64,000 nt of DNA, taken from positions 34,414,619-34,478,618 of the forward strand of contig JASFXZ010000001.1 in the NCBI GenBank assembly GCA_032209605.1, in the 5' to 3' direction. Below are positions 27,601 through 42,600 of this stretch, piece by piece. The notes below the pieces were generated by a model that was not told the DNA's origin, did no database searches, and worked only from the letters and a program-made list of their open reading frames with translations. The position numbers and the translations under genes were made by a program. Numbering within the stretch: position 1 is the stretch's first letter; each line of letters starts with the position of its first letter. The stretch is from Mactromeris polynyma (taxonomy: Eukaryota > Mollusca > Bivalvia > Venerida > Mactridae).

Positions 27601-30600
27601 GTAGTGAAAAGTAATGATGTTTAAAACGGAAACGTTTTTACACAAAATACCAAATACACACTCTTTGTCTCATGTCTCCTGTATCTAAAAGATTGTTCAT
27701 TCACAAATTGTTATTTGTTTTCACTAAGCCTACCCGATCCTGGTTTTCTCCTTACCCAGTACTATTTTCGGACAATCAAACATCTACTAGCGCGTTTCTT
27801 CTTCAATTTTAGTTCGTTTCAGTCAGCCAATATAGTATATATAATATAATATATGATATGATATGATGACATGACATAATATAATAGCTAATCGGCTGTT
27901 TGCAATCAGAGCAACCTTATATTACAATGCAGCTCAAATCACTATCACCATCATCATCATCGTGATAAATAGTTCATGAGAAACTATTTTGACTTGTATT
28001 TTTCAACCTTTACAAGATAAATGCTCCTTCAGTTGCTTAGCATTATGTCATAAACACGCGGATATTTCCATTCTGTATATGACAAGATATTCCAATTATA
28101 TATACGTATAGTATGTAAACATCCCTTCCATTGAATCGTAGACAAGAGACACACAACATCAAAGATTCTCAAAGAGAGACTCATTTTTATTTAAGGTAAT
28201 TATAAAAATTCTGGAGACATTTTGGCTAACGTTCTCCAGTGACTATACGTCAGTGAACCTCTCGACTACATCATAGTGGTTTGGCTAACGTTCACCAGTG
28301 ACTATACGTCAGTGTACCTTGCGACTACATCTTACTGGTTTGGCTAACGTTCACCAGTGACTATACGTCAGTGTACCTTGCGACTACATCTTACTGGTTT
28401 GGCTAACGTTCACCAGTGACTATACGTCAGTGTACCTTGCGACTATATCTTACTGGTTTGGCTAACGTTCACCAGTGACTATACGTCAGTGTACCTTGCG
28501 ACTATATCTTACTGGTTTGGCTAACGTTCACCAGTGACTATACGTCAGTGTACGTTTGGCTAACGTTCACCAGTGACTATACGTCAGTGAACCTCTCGAC
28601 TATATCTTACCGAAGAACACCATGAAAGCACTTCTGTTCCTTAGAGATCCCAGTCCTGGGGGACCATGATGCCCCTCCCTGCTGATCTTGAAGGGGTTTG
28701 GTCTTTCTCCCCCTGACGGCATGTACACACCATCGCTATAAGCGACTTTACTCTTCCTTAGTAACTGACCATCTGTAAGTATAGGACTAACATGATACCA
28801 ATACAATATTGTTTAGGGTCACTCCAGACAGTAGTTCACTACAAACTGCCTGTAAGTATGCTGTCATGTAATTGCTTACAACCGGGTTATATACAGCATA
28901 GCTTCTCATTTGGGAGACGCCACACTTTCAGACACACATTTCCGGATCGAATTATATTTGAAGTACCGATTAAGTATGTCTGGTTGAGGTAAGACGGAGT
29001 TTATATAGCCTTGTAGTGGCAAGTATAGTCCGTGCGCTAACTATATGTGGCGTAGAGCGCCTCATTAAGTTCACGTTAGCTTCATGCGGCGGACATGTGC
29101 CTCGACGCCGCATGTTGCTCATTTCTCTATAAGATGTTTTAATCAAACGAATATTTAAATAAGATAACAATATTAAAAAGTTAATTTTGAAAAGGAGATT
29201 AAATGACTTATGTATCATAACCAATGTTCCTTAACCACTGTCAGTCGACTGATTATCTCACGAGTTATGACCCGTTTATGTACAACTACATTATATTGGG
29301 CATATAGATGTTTGTCAGCGCTTCGCCATTTTGGGGGATTTTAACGAAACCTAAGTTTAAACACATTTTAAAATACACTTGTTTTCCATTAATTGCGACA
29401 AAAGCATGTAAACGCACAATGGTGTTATCAGTTAAAATAATGATAACAATAATGATTATTAATTATCATTTATCTAGCGCAGTCGGTAGCGCGCACTAAA
29501 TAATCAGTCCGAAAGTCGCGGGTTTGATCCTTGGTCCGACCGTCTTCGACTGTGGCGATGTGATCAATTAATACACAAAAACAGGAAACACAGTTTATCT
29601 TTAGATTAGAACATAATTATGATGATGCCTTTCAATAGGACAAGATATAAAATACATGTAGCTATAATATGTGGCATGACCATGCCTTTACGCCTCCTAT
29701 AGTTCGCCTCGACACGAACTAAATTCTTGTGCTTCAGTATCAGAGAAATATGTGTTGAAATGAGTTCCTTGTCAAAAGGGAAGTAACTGTGTCAATCGTT
29801 AAACTGATTGTAATCAGATTACCTCCCGTCATTAAGTCACTTCAGCTCATTTTGCATGGGAAGGAGCCATGTTAATTGTAAACCTAATTGTGATTATAAT
29901 GAGCCTCTTTTGGCGCAGCCGTACTATCATGGCTTTGCTATTTGCATATCAGTGTTGTGTAAACCAATCACATCTTACGTTAACCACTAAGCCAACTTCT
30001 CTTCAACCGAACAACGTTTGTAACCTTGTAAACCATGGGAAGGAGTCGTGTTAACTGTTAACCTAATTGTGATTATAATGAACCTCTTTTGGCGCAGCCG
30101 TACTATCATGCAGGGCCGTAAATTGCCTCCCCTGGAAGGGGAGGCACCCCGCCGAGAGGAGCGAGGCAAACAAAATTTTGGACCCTTTTTAGACAAAAAA
30201 TGATTTTTTTTTCAGCCCGCAATAGGAGGCAACTGCCTACATGCCTCCATGTAATTTACGGCCCTGTCATGGCTTTGCTATTTGCATATCAGTGTTGTGT
30301 AAACCAATCACATCTTACGTTAACCGCTAAGCCAACTTCTCTTCAATCGAACAACGTTTGTAACCTTGATGCGGATTGGTTAATCTTTCGATAAGGGGTA
30401 CGTTACATTTTGTGTTTTTATAGGAAGTACCGGTGTCGACTGTAAAATATAATTCCCCTCTTAAATAATTTGTGTACTTTTTGGAAGTAACTACAAATAG
30501 TGTAATACCGATCGTGTTCAGATTGCCTCCCCTTTTGTTCCCGGTATGTGTAATAGAAGTTGTTAGAATTCGCGTGAACAATGATCAACTTATGACTTCA

Positions 30601-33600
30601 GCTAACGAATGTATCAGAAGGACTTTTGGTCCATTTCCACCTCAACATCATAAACAAACATTGCAGTGTGATTCTTGACAGAATGTACTTGAAAGGTAAC
30701 GCATCATCGGAATGTTATCGAAACTTTTCTAATTTTATCAACATTAAATACTCCAAATGACGCTGTCGGTGGTACAAAGCTGATAACATCACTGCACTAT
30801 TTATGGATTTGAGGAGGATAAAGTTTCAATTTATCACTTAATCAAATTCAGATACCGGGTAAAATATTATCTGTACAATTGTTTAAATATTTCCTTGTAT
30901 TTTAAATACACCTTAAGATATCACAATTGTAAATGGAAACATATGTAAAATCCCATCGGACCAATTAAACCTAATATTTCTGTCGTGACCTTGAACTGAT
31001 TAACTCCAAGGTTCGCACTTGTAAGTTCACACTAACATTTGAAGAAATTATATTATCATGAATTGTATAATAGTGTCGCAATAATGTCACCAATGTTGTT
31101 GTTATATTTTGATGAAAGGAGATAGCATAAACTAATAGTACTCTTCTTATATGATCGATATTCGATACATCATATATTATTAGCACAAGACGGTTAATTC
31201 AATAATAAAAAAGTGGTGCTAGTCATTTATTTTATCGGTCAGATGATGATTACTACATCAGAAATTATTAGGAGAATATCTACACAAATGTATTTAATAT
31301 GTCAATATTCAGTATATTGCTTCCCATTATTTATATAAAGTAAAACTGTTTACTGCAAGTACACATTTGCCGGGTAAATTAGGAACATAAAACATGTTCT
31401 ACAAAATACCGGTAAGGTGAACAATTTAATTGAATGCGTGCGTATTTGGAATTAACATAATGTAGTAATACCTCTTGCATCATCAACACATTAACAAGGT
31501 GTAATAAGACCCCTTTCATCGTTAATGGATTGACATTGTGTAGTAAGACCCCTTTCATCATTAATGCAATAACAAGGTGTAGTAATACCCCCTTCATCAT
31601 TAATGCAATAACTAGGTGTAGTAATACCCCCTTCATCATCAATGCATTAACAAGGTGTAGTAAGACCCATTTCATCATCTATGCATTAACAAGGTGTAGT
31701 AAGTCCCCCTTCATCATCAATGCATTAACAAGGTGTAGTAAGTCCCCCTTCATCATCAATGCATTAACAAGGTGTAGTCATACCCCCTTCATCATCAATG
31801 CATTAACAAGGTGTAGTAAGACCCCTTTCATCATTAATGCAATAACAAGGTGTAGTAAGACCCCTTTCATCATTAATGCAATAACAAGGTGTAGTAATAC
31901 CCCCTTCATCATCAATGCATTAATAAGGTGTAGTAAGTCCCCTTTCATCATTAATGCAATAACAAGGTGTAGTAATACCCCTTTCATCATTTATGCAATA
32001 ACAAGGTGTAGTAATACCCCTTACATCATTAATGCAATAACAAGGTGTAGTAAGACCCTTTCATCATTAATGCAATAACAAGGTGTAGTAATACCCCTTT
32101 CATCATTAATGCAATAACAAGGTGTAGTAATACCCCTTACATCATCAATGCAATAACAAGGTGTAGTAAGACCCCTTTCATCATTAATGCAATAACAAGG
32201 TGTAGTAATACCCCTTACATCATTAATGCAATAACAAGGTGTAGTAATACCCCCTTCATCATCAATGCATTAACATGGTGTAGTAAGACCCTTACATCAT
32301 CAATGCATTAACAAGGTGTAGTAAGTCCACTTTCTTCAACAATGCATTAACATGGTGTAGTAAGACCCCTTTCATCATCAATGCATTAACAAGGTGTAGT
32401 AAGACCCCTTTCATCATTAATGCATTAACAAGGTGTAGTAAGTCCCCTTTCATAAATGCATTAACAACGTGTAGTAGGTCCACTTTCTTCAACAATGCAT
32501 TAACAAGGTGTAGTAAGTCCACTTTCTTCAACAATGCATTAACAAGGTGTAGTAAGTCCACTTTCTTCAACAATGCATTTACAAGGTGTAGTAAGTCCAC
32601 TTTCTTCAACAATGCATTAACATGGTGTAAAAAGACCCCTTTCATCATCAATGCATTAACAATGTGTAGTAAGACCCCTTTCATCATTAATGCATTAACA
32701 AGGTGTAGTAAGTCCCCTTTCATCAATGCATTAACAACGTGTTGTAGGTCCCCTTTCATCGTCAATGCATTAACAAGGTGTACGAAACAATGCAGCGTCA
32801 TTTTTCTCACATGTTTTCCAAAACCACAAACACATGTGTCCGATATGGGTATTTTCTATCCTGACCTACGCGTCGAGCATAGGAAATACCTGTATCGGCC
32901 TTGTAGTATCACGAAACTTATAAGATACCAAATGTTAGAGTGCATCTGCACATCTGTACATCAACATGTCATCTTCTCATAATTATTACACAGCATATGT
33001 TGATACATACTAAGAGCATGTACCTTTAACGCACTAGGTATATCAATGGTTTCAATCAGTATTTGGATGAAATATGGTCCATGATTGTGTTATGTTCCTT
33101 TTTGATAGTGTAATTTATTCTTACAAAAACTCTTTTCACAAAAACTTGGTATATATATATATATATAGTGCATATGATCATAACATGCAAAAAACATGCA
33201 ATTTCCATAATTTTCCAACTGTTTTGTTGAATTGCACCCTGATTCAATGTTTGTGCATAATAAATGTATAAACCTAACTCGATATGTCTTACAATTTGAT
33301 TTTAATCAAATGTAGGTCGTCTCAGAACTTGATATATTGCGCGTGATGTTTTATTGCGTTCGAGAGACGATATGTAAACATTTATTGTATATCAACAAAT
33401 ATCATAACATGCAAAAAACATGCAATTTCCATAATTTGCCAAATGTTTTGTTGAATTGCATCCCTGATTCAATGTTTGTGCATAATAAATGCTGCACATC
33501 GATGAACACCATGTTTTATTGCGTTCGAGCGACGATATATGTGACGGTCCCTCAGATTTTAATCTATAACCAAAATATAAACATTTATTGTATATCAACA

Positions 33601-36600
33601 AATATCAAAATAGCGCGATTGTATCTATCAACCTCAGCCTCTTTCTATCCAGTACAAGATTAACGTCAGGTAGAGAATCATTGTCGGTAACCGTTGAAGT
33701 GCCACATATAGTTCGTGCCGCATATAGTTCGTGTCGCATATTGTTCGTGCAACATATAGTTCGTGACACATATAGTTCGTGCCGCATATAGTTCGCGTAC
33801 GAAAAACCTAAGATTCATCCTTACAGTCAAAAACAAAAGGGAATATAGCTCGGCTACAAACACCTTAGTTCACGTTAGCTTTATACATGTGCCTCAACGC
33901 CGTATTTAGCTCACTTCTCTTTAAGATGTTTTACTGAATCGAATACTTGAATAAGATAACAATATCAAAAAGTTAAATTTGAAAAAGAGATAAACTGACT
34001 TATGTATCATAACTAGTGTTCCTTAACTACTGTCAATCAAATGATTTTCTCATGAGTTATGAACCTTTTATTTACAAATACATTATAGTGGGCATATATA
34101 TATTTGTCAGCCCTTCGCCTTCTACATATTGTGGACCTCACGGTAACAATCAGTTTAAACACATTTTTAACACATTTGTTTTGCATTAATTGCGACAAAA
34201 GCATGTTAACTGCTAACGCACATTGGTGTTATCTGTTGAAATAATAATAATAATAATTATGATAATAATGATACTGCTAATGATGCTTGGTGTTCAATAC
34301 CAAAGTGCGTTCCTGTACAAAGCACATGATGTGAGTTCGGATATTATGGAATTAAAACACAGCTATTAGTTGTTAGTTCAAATGTGTATTCGCATATGAT
34401 GATCATTCCATCATATCCGAACTTCTAACTTCTGGCAATGTTATTCGAATAAACATCTGAACTAACTACTACTAGCTGTATATTCACTGCATCATATCCG
34501 AACTCACATATAACTCCTGGCTATGTATTTCGAATAAACTTCTAAACTAACAACTACTAGCTGTGTATTCACTGCATCATATGCGAATAAACATCTGAAC
34601 TAACAACTAATAACTGTGTATTCATTCCATCATATCCGAACTCACATATAACTTCTGGCTATGTTTTTTCGAATAAAAATCTGAACTAACAACTACTAGC
34701 TGTGTATTCACTGCATCATATGCGAATAAACATCTGAACTAACAAATGATAGCTGTGTACGAGGGTCATGCAAAAAGTTCTGTCATTGGGTTCGGATTTC
34801 TTAAGTGCTACGTTTTATCAAAATTATTTTTATTACAAATCTTCAAAGTATTTCCCCTTTACCGAAACACATTTTTGTAACCTTTTTACCCAATCGCGAA
34901 AAGCAGATAAATAGTATTCTTTTGGTATCTGTTGGAGACACTGATAAATGGCGCTGCAAAGAGAACTTCTGGACTTATATTTCTTTCCAGAAAGCATTTC
35001 CTTAAGCCTTGGAAATAAAAAAAAGTCACAGTGACTCAGGTCAGGTGAATAAGGCGGATGGTTTACAACTTCCACCTTTTCAGAAGCCAAAAAAGACTTG
35101 CACTTGTGAGAGGAGGCGTTGTCGTGTATATGATGGATTCTTGACCATCCTTTGCTTGGACGTTTCTTATTGTAAAACTCTTTCACTTTCTTCAGTACAG
35201 AGTATTTGTAGAATCGTCCAGTGACTGTATGACCAGATGGACAAGGCTATATCTTTCACCGACAATCGCGCATCCTGTTCGACCACAACTTTTACAGCAG
35301 CGATGTTTGCCTTGGTAACAGAGGTTTTAGGCCTACCAGAACGGGTATCATCTTCGACAGATAATTTCCCAGCTTTAAAAGCTTTAACCCACCTAAACAC
35401 TGTGCGCATTGAAATGGCCTGAGGTCCATATATACCACACAAATCATCAAATATCTATATCAAGCCTAATGCGGCATTTAATATAGCTACGAATTTCAGT
35501 CTTTTACTCCATTTTACAATGTGAAAAGTAAATTGGTCAGTGTATATGACTGCATGTATTTCAATTTGAAATAACTCGGTCATTTGAAAAGCAATTTGCA
35601 CAAAATAAACGGATATTGTTAGCTATTGGACACACCATTCAAGTGCAATGAAGCTTTTTAAAAAATACCTGGGATAAAACTACGGAAGCCCATTAGTGAC
35701 AGAACTTTTTGCATGACCCTCGTATTCGGGAATGAACATCTAAATTAACAACTAATAACTAACAGCAAACTTCACTGACCTGAATAATTATTTATTAAAT
35801 TTTAAATAATCCACAACTAACAGTTTGACACGTACGCATTTGCTACAAATACATGTATGTAATGAAAAGGTCATTTAATTATCATTTGTTTAAATGACAG
35901 TCTGTAAATTCTTTTGGTATTCGAAAATTTAGGCGTACTTAAATAGACAGATAAATGGTGTTGTAATTGTACTAAACTTTGTGTTTTAACATTGTTGTAT
36001 TCGAATAAATTGTAACTGTCTGTTAAATTTAATGTGATATGGCATACTTCAATTGATCATATAGCATATTATAATGTTAGAAATAAAATATAATGTTTTC
36101 TTAAAAATAATTAAGACTATAGATATGTATTTTTGTTATTATGATTTATTTTCAGCACTCAGCAGAAAAAAAAACTCTAGCCGAACTAGTTCTTACAACA
36201 GAATATATGTATAGTTTACCGATGTCATGGATTAAATATACACGGCAAAAAATAAAACACGTAACGAATGTCTTGTTCGGTTAACCGGTTAACCGTTCGG
36301 AAAATATAACGGTTAACCAGTTATCAAAATAATCGAATATTGACATCCCTAATTTATTTAAATTAAAAACTTACGTCATTTTCTAGTTGACCGTAATGCA
36401 TTGGTTACAGTGCACTGTTTATATTAGGTTCGGAGGAAAATGCAATGATCCACCAATAGTCATTCTAGGTATTGACCACCTATAGCTATTGTAGGTAATG
36501 GCTTACCGATAATTCATGTAGGCAATAGACACCTATGGTATAAGTATAGATTTATTGACCGATCGATAATTGCATAGCTTCATGTTCAATGCACACGATC

Positions 36601-39600
36601 AATTGGTAATCTGGCCACTTTCGATCAAGGCGAATTTATCGTGACCATTGATAATGAAGATATGCAAATTTTGACAGGTCAATAAAACTATACAATAGAT
36701 AAAGAAAACCTTTGGCTATGGTAAGCAATGGCTCACCTATAGTTATTGTAGACAGTGGACACCGTAGATCGTTTAGGAAATGAAAACCTATATATATTGC
36801 AGGTAATTATCCAATTATATTATCCAATGTATATAATGACTCACTGTAGCTATCGTTATTAATGCAGCCCCGAAGCTGTTGTAGGTAATGGACACTGGTA
36901 GCTTTTATACATATTAAACACTTATAATTATTGTAGATAATGAACGCTTATAATTATTGTAGATAATGACCGCTTATAAATATTGTAGATAATGAACGCT
37001 TATAATTATTGTAGATAATGAACATTTATAATTATTGTAGATAATGAACATACTTATGTAGTTATTGTTTATAATGAACATAATTATGTAGTTATTGTTA
37101 ATAAAAAAAAGTTACTGTAGATAATTAACACCGGTAGCTATTGTAGATAATGAACACATTTAGCTATTGTAGATAATGAACACCTTTAGCTATTGTAGAT
37201 AATGAACACCTGCAGCTATTGTAGATAATGAACACTTGTAGCTATTGGGGTTAATGAACACCTGCAGTTATTGTAGATAATGAACACATGTAGCTATTGT
37301 AGATAATGAACAGTTATTTAAGATAATGAACACCTGTAGCTATTGTAGATAATGAACACCCGTAGCTATTTAAGATAATAAACACCTGTAGCTTTTGTAG
37401 TTAATAAACACATGTAGCTATTGTAGGTAATGAACACCCGTAGATATTGACAATAATGAACACCCGTAGCTATTATAGATAATGAACAACTGTAGCTATT
37501 GAAGATAATAAACACCCGTAGCTATTTAAGATAATGAACACCTGTAGCTTTTGTAGTTAATGAACACCTGTAGCTATTGTAGGTAATGAACACCCGTAGA
37601 TATTGACAATAATGAACACCATTAGTTATTGTATATAAATAACACCCATAGCTATTGAAGATAATGAACACCCGTAGCTATTGAACACCCGTAGCTATAT
37701 GAGATAATGAACACCTGTAGCTATTGAAGATACTTAACACCCGTAGCTATTTAAGATAATGAATACCTGTAGCTTTGGTAGTTAATTAACACATGTAGCT
37801 ATTGTAGGTAATGAACACACGTAGATATTGACAATAAAGAACACCTTTAGTTAGTGTAGATAATGAACACCCGTAGCTATTGTAGATAATGAACACCCGT
37901 AGATATTGACAATAATGAACACCCGTAGCTATTATAGATAATGAACAACTGTAGCTATTGAAGATATTAAACACCCGTAGCTATTTAAGATAACGAACAC
38001 CTGTAGCTTTTGTAGTTAATGAACACCTGTAGCTATTGTAGGTAATGAACACCCGTAGATATTGACAATAATGAACACATTTAGTTAGTGTAGATAATGA
38101 ACACCCGTAGCTATTGTAGATAATGAACACCCGTAGCTATTGAACACCTGTAACTATTGTAGATAATGAACACCCGTAGATATTGAACACCTGTAGCTAT
38201 TGGAGATAACGAACACCTGTAGCTATTGTAGATAATGAACACCTGTAGCTATTGAAGATAATGAACACCTGCAGCTATTGTAGATAATGAACTCCCGTAG
38301 CTATTGAAAATATTGAAAACCTGCAGCTATTTCATGTAATAAGCGCATACATTTATAGCATGTAAGATACATACAAGAATTGTAGTTGGTTACTCACCTA
38401 TAGCGCCCCATTCAGGATGTACCAAGTTGTTATACCAACCATCCTGAGGATGAAGTTCAAACTCATTCTCGGCTTGGATTACGTCTGAAATATAACATTA
38501 CAGTAAGAACTTAAGTATTGTATTTCTATACTGAATTCAGACCATTTATACAGAAACCTCAGTCTTACAGTGTTATCTAATTCAGCCCTGTTGTATTTAA
38601 AATAAACACAATATGAAATGAATCATATGCATAATACGTACACGACAAATGGAAATACGCTATTCATTAACTTTATTGTTATGCTTTTTTATATATTATA
38701 TCCTTAGTGTTAGAATGTATTATATCCTAAGTGTTAGAATGTATTATATCGTCAGTGTTAGAATGTATTATATCATCAGTGTTAGAATGTATTATATCAT
38801 CAGTGTTAGAATGTATTATATCATCAGTGTTAGAATGTATTATATCCTAAGTGTTAGAATGTATTATATCATCAGTGTTAGAATGTATTATATCCTAAGT
38901 GTTAGAATGTATTATATCATCAGTGTTAGAATGTATTATATCATCAGTGTTAGAAAGTATTATATCCTAAGTGTTAGAATGTATTATATCATCAGTGTTA
39001 GAATGTATTATATCCTAAGTGTTAGAATGTATTATATCCTAAGTGTTAGAATGTATTATATCATCAGTGTTAGAATGTATTATATCCTAAGTGTTAGAAT
39101 GTATTATATCATAAGTGTTAGAATGTATTATATCATCACTGTTAGAATGTATTATATCCTAATTGTTAGAATGTATTATATCCTGAGTGTAAGAATGTAT
39201 TATATCCTCAGAGTTAGAATGTATTATATCCTCAGTGTTATAATGTATTATATCTTTAGTGTTAAAATGTATTGTATCCTCAGTGTTAGAATGTATTATA
39301 TCCTCAATGTTAGAATGTATTATATCCTCAGTGTTAGAATGTATTATATCCTCAGTGTTAGAATGTATTATATCCTAAGTGTTAGAATCTATTATATCCT
39401 CAGTGTTAGAATGTATTATATTCTCAGTGTTAGAATGTATTATATCCTCAGTGTTAGAATGAATTATATCGCAAGTGTTAGAATGTATTATATCCTCAGT
39501 GTTATAATGTATTATATCCTCAGTGTTAGAATGTATTATATCCTCAGTGTTAGAATGTATTATATCCTCTGTGTTAGAATGTATTATATCCTCAGTTCTA

Positions 39601-42600
39601 GAATGTATTATATCCTCAGTGTTAGAATGTATTATATCCTCAGTGTTAGAATGTATTATATCCTCAGTGTTAGAATGTATTATATCCTCAGTGTTAGAAT
39701 GTATTATATACTCAGTGTACGCTGTGTTTAATACAATTGGACCTCGCTCATTCCCATTCATCGGGTCCGAAATTTAAGTTCGAATAATACATGGTTTCGA
39801 ATAGCCCATTTCAATTCAAATCAAGTTATATCGTGACATAACACCAAGTATTCGGATGAAAGGCTGAACAAACGAGGTCCGACTGTAGTTCATTTTCCAT
39901 AAGTGATGTAGCTGTTGGTGAGAATAACCTTTAACTTTAAGAGTTGAGCATTCGACCAGACTAATACGACTTGAACCGTGAACAATGTATACTCTTGTCT
40001 TGTATCATCTATCAACTCACCCGCTGATAGAACTTTCATTACACTTATTCAATAAGAATTCGCGATCTAAATTATATCTGGACTAAAATGCACATTGTAG
40101 GAAAACTCAAAATGTTTTCAAGTTTGATGCGTATTTAAGTATTAAATGGAGAGGAGGATTGTGAATAATAGAATTTTCACTAGATATGAATATAAGGAAT
40201 TCACTTTAGCTAAATCGAATTCAGAAAGTCAGAGACGGGAATAAAGACGTGCATGGATACGATTCGATGAACAAAGTAATGGTATGTTTACATACTATGC
40301 TTTAAAGCTAAGATCGACAGTTTGATAATATTATGTTCTGTATTTGTTGTACATTTGTATGTAAATTCTATGAAAAGTGTTTGTATTTGTATGACGTGTG
40401 CGGTTTGTTTTTTGCACATGAAGTCATAAATAGTATTCTAACGGTATGGTTCTCCAATATGAATAGCAAGCTGGTAATCTAGTCACATTAAGTCATAAAT
40501 AGTATTCTAAAGGTATGGTTCTCCAATATGAATATCAAGCTGGTAATCTAGTCACATCAAGTCATAAATAGTATTCTAAAGGTATGGTTCTCCAATATGA
40601 ATATCAAGCTGGTAATCTAGTCACATCAAGTCATAAATAGTATTCTAAAGGTATGGTTCTCCAATATGAATATCAAGCTGGTAATCTAGTCACATCAAGT
40701 CATAAATAGTATTCTAAAGGTATGGTTCTCCTATATGAATAGCAAGCTGGTAATCTAGTCACATTAAGTCATAAATAGTATTCTAAAGGTATGGTTCTCC
40801 AATATGAATATCAAGCTGGTAATCTAGTCACATCAAGTCATAAATAGTATTCTAAAGGTATGGTTCTCCAATATGAATAGCAAGCTGGTAATCTAGTCAC
40901 ATTAAGTCATAAATAGTATTCTAAAGGTATGGTTCTCCAATATGAATATCAAGCTGGTAATCTAGTCACATCAAGTCATAAATAGTATTCTAAAGGTATG
41001 GTTCTCCAATATGAATATCAAGCTGGTAATCTAGTCACATCAAGTCATAAATAGTGTTCTAAAGGTATGGTTCTCCAATATGAATATCAAGCTGGTAATC
41101 CAGTCACATAAAGTCATAAATAGTGTTCTAAAGGTATGGTTCTCCAATATGAATATCAAGCTGGTAATCCAGTCACATAAAGTCATAAATAGTATTTTAA
41201 AGGTATGGTTCTCCAATATGAATATCAAGCTGGTAATCTAGTCACATAAAGTCATAAATAGTATTCTAAAGGTATGGTTCTCCAATATGAATATCAAGCT
41301 GGTAATCTAGTCACATCAAGTCATAAATAGTGTTCTAAAGGTATGGTTCTCCAATATGAATATCAAGCTGGTAATCCAGTCACATAAAGTCATAAATATT
41401 ATTCTAAAGGTATGGTTCTCCAATATGAATATCAAGCTGGTAATCTAGTCACATCAAGTCATAAATAGTATTCTAAAGGTATGGTTCTATAATATGAATA
41501 TCAAGCTGGTAATCCAGTCACATCAAGTCATAAATAGTATTCTAAAGGTATGGTTCTATAATATGAAAATCAAGCTGGTAATCCAGTCACATAAAGTCAT
41601 AAATAGTATTCTAAATGTATGGTTCTATAATATGAAAATCAAGCTGGTAATCTAGTCACATCAAGTCATAAATAGTATTCTAAAGGTATGGTTCTCCAAT
41701 ATGAATATCAAGCTGGTAATCTAGTCACATCAAGTCATAAATAGTATTCTAAATGTATGGTTCTCCCATATGAATATCAAGCTTGTTATCCACTCACAGA
41801 AAGTCATAAATAGTATTCTAAAGGTATGGTTCTCCAATATGAATATCAAGCTGGTATTCACTCACAGAAAGTCATAAACAGTATTTTAAAGGTATGGTTC
41901 TCCCATATGAATATCAAGCTGGTATTCACTCACAGAAAGTCATAAATAGTATTCTAAAGGTATGGTTCTCCAATATGAATATCAAGCTGGTAATCCAGTA
42001 CATATTAATTAAAATAATCTAATAGCAATTTCTGGTACTCCAGTTAAATTTAAGTTTAGTTTTAGGTACTCCTTAGAATGTATTCTTATTTCAGTCTAGC
42101 ATATAAAGTTACATGTATTTAAACAGTGTACATACATGCCACATCTATGCAAAGTGAACTTCTAAAGAGAAACAGCCCCTCCGTAGTAACCGAAATTTGC
42201 ATTTCCAAAAGAGAGGTTGTACTGTATTTAAAGTACGTGATGAATAAAGTGGTGAATAATGTTCACTAGACAATTATCACACATTCGTTGCTGTGTGGTG
42301 ATTGCAGTTGGTGATGCATGAAGACGTGGATTTAAGATTAAACCCAATTTTCTTTTTTCTAAAACTAATTTTAAATCGCAAAACACGTATCCCAGTATCG
42401 TGCCAAGGTCATCAAATTTGATTGTGTACCAGGGTTAAACTAACGATATTCTGGAGATTATCAGGAGATACAAAATATTTATGTTTTTAATTTCAGAAAT
42501 TTTCGATCAATTTTTCAGATTTTATTGCCATTGTTTTCAATTTATGATTGAAATTATGATACAAAGTAGATCATTTAGAAAGAAAATCACGAGCATCTGA

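Noticed and set aside
31379..32810. Open frames of 182, 172 and about 100 codons on both strands
   Set aside because: Both strands of a 39-bp array whose unit length is a multiple of three; the two readings are reverse complements of one repeat.
38649..39761. 360-codon MYYILSVR repeat frame and its antisense partner
   Set aside because: 24-bp array in intron 1, open on both strands because 24 is eight codons.
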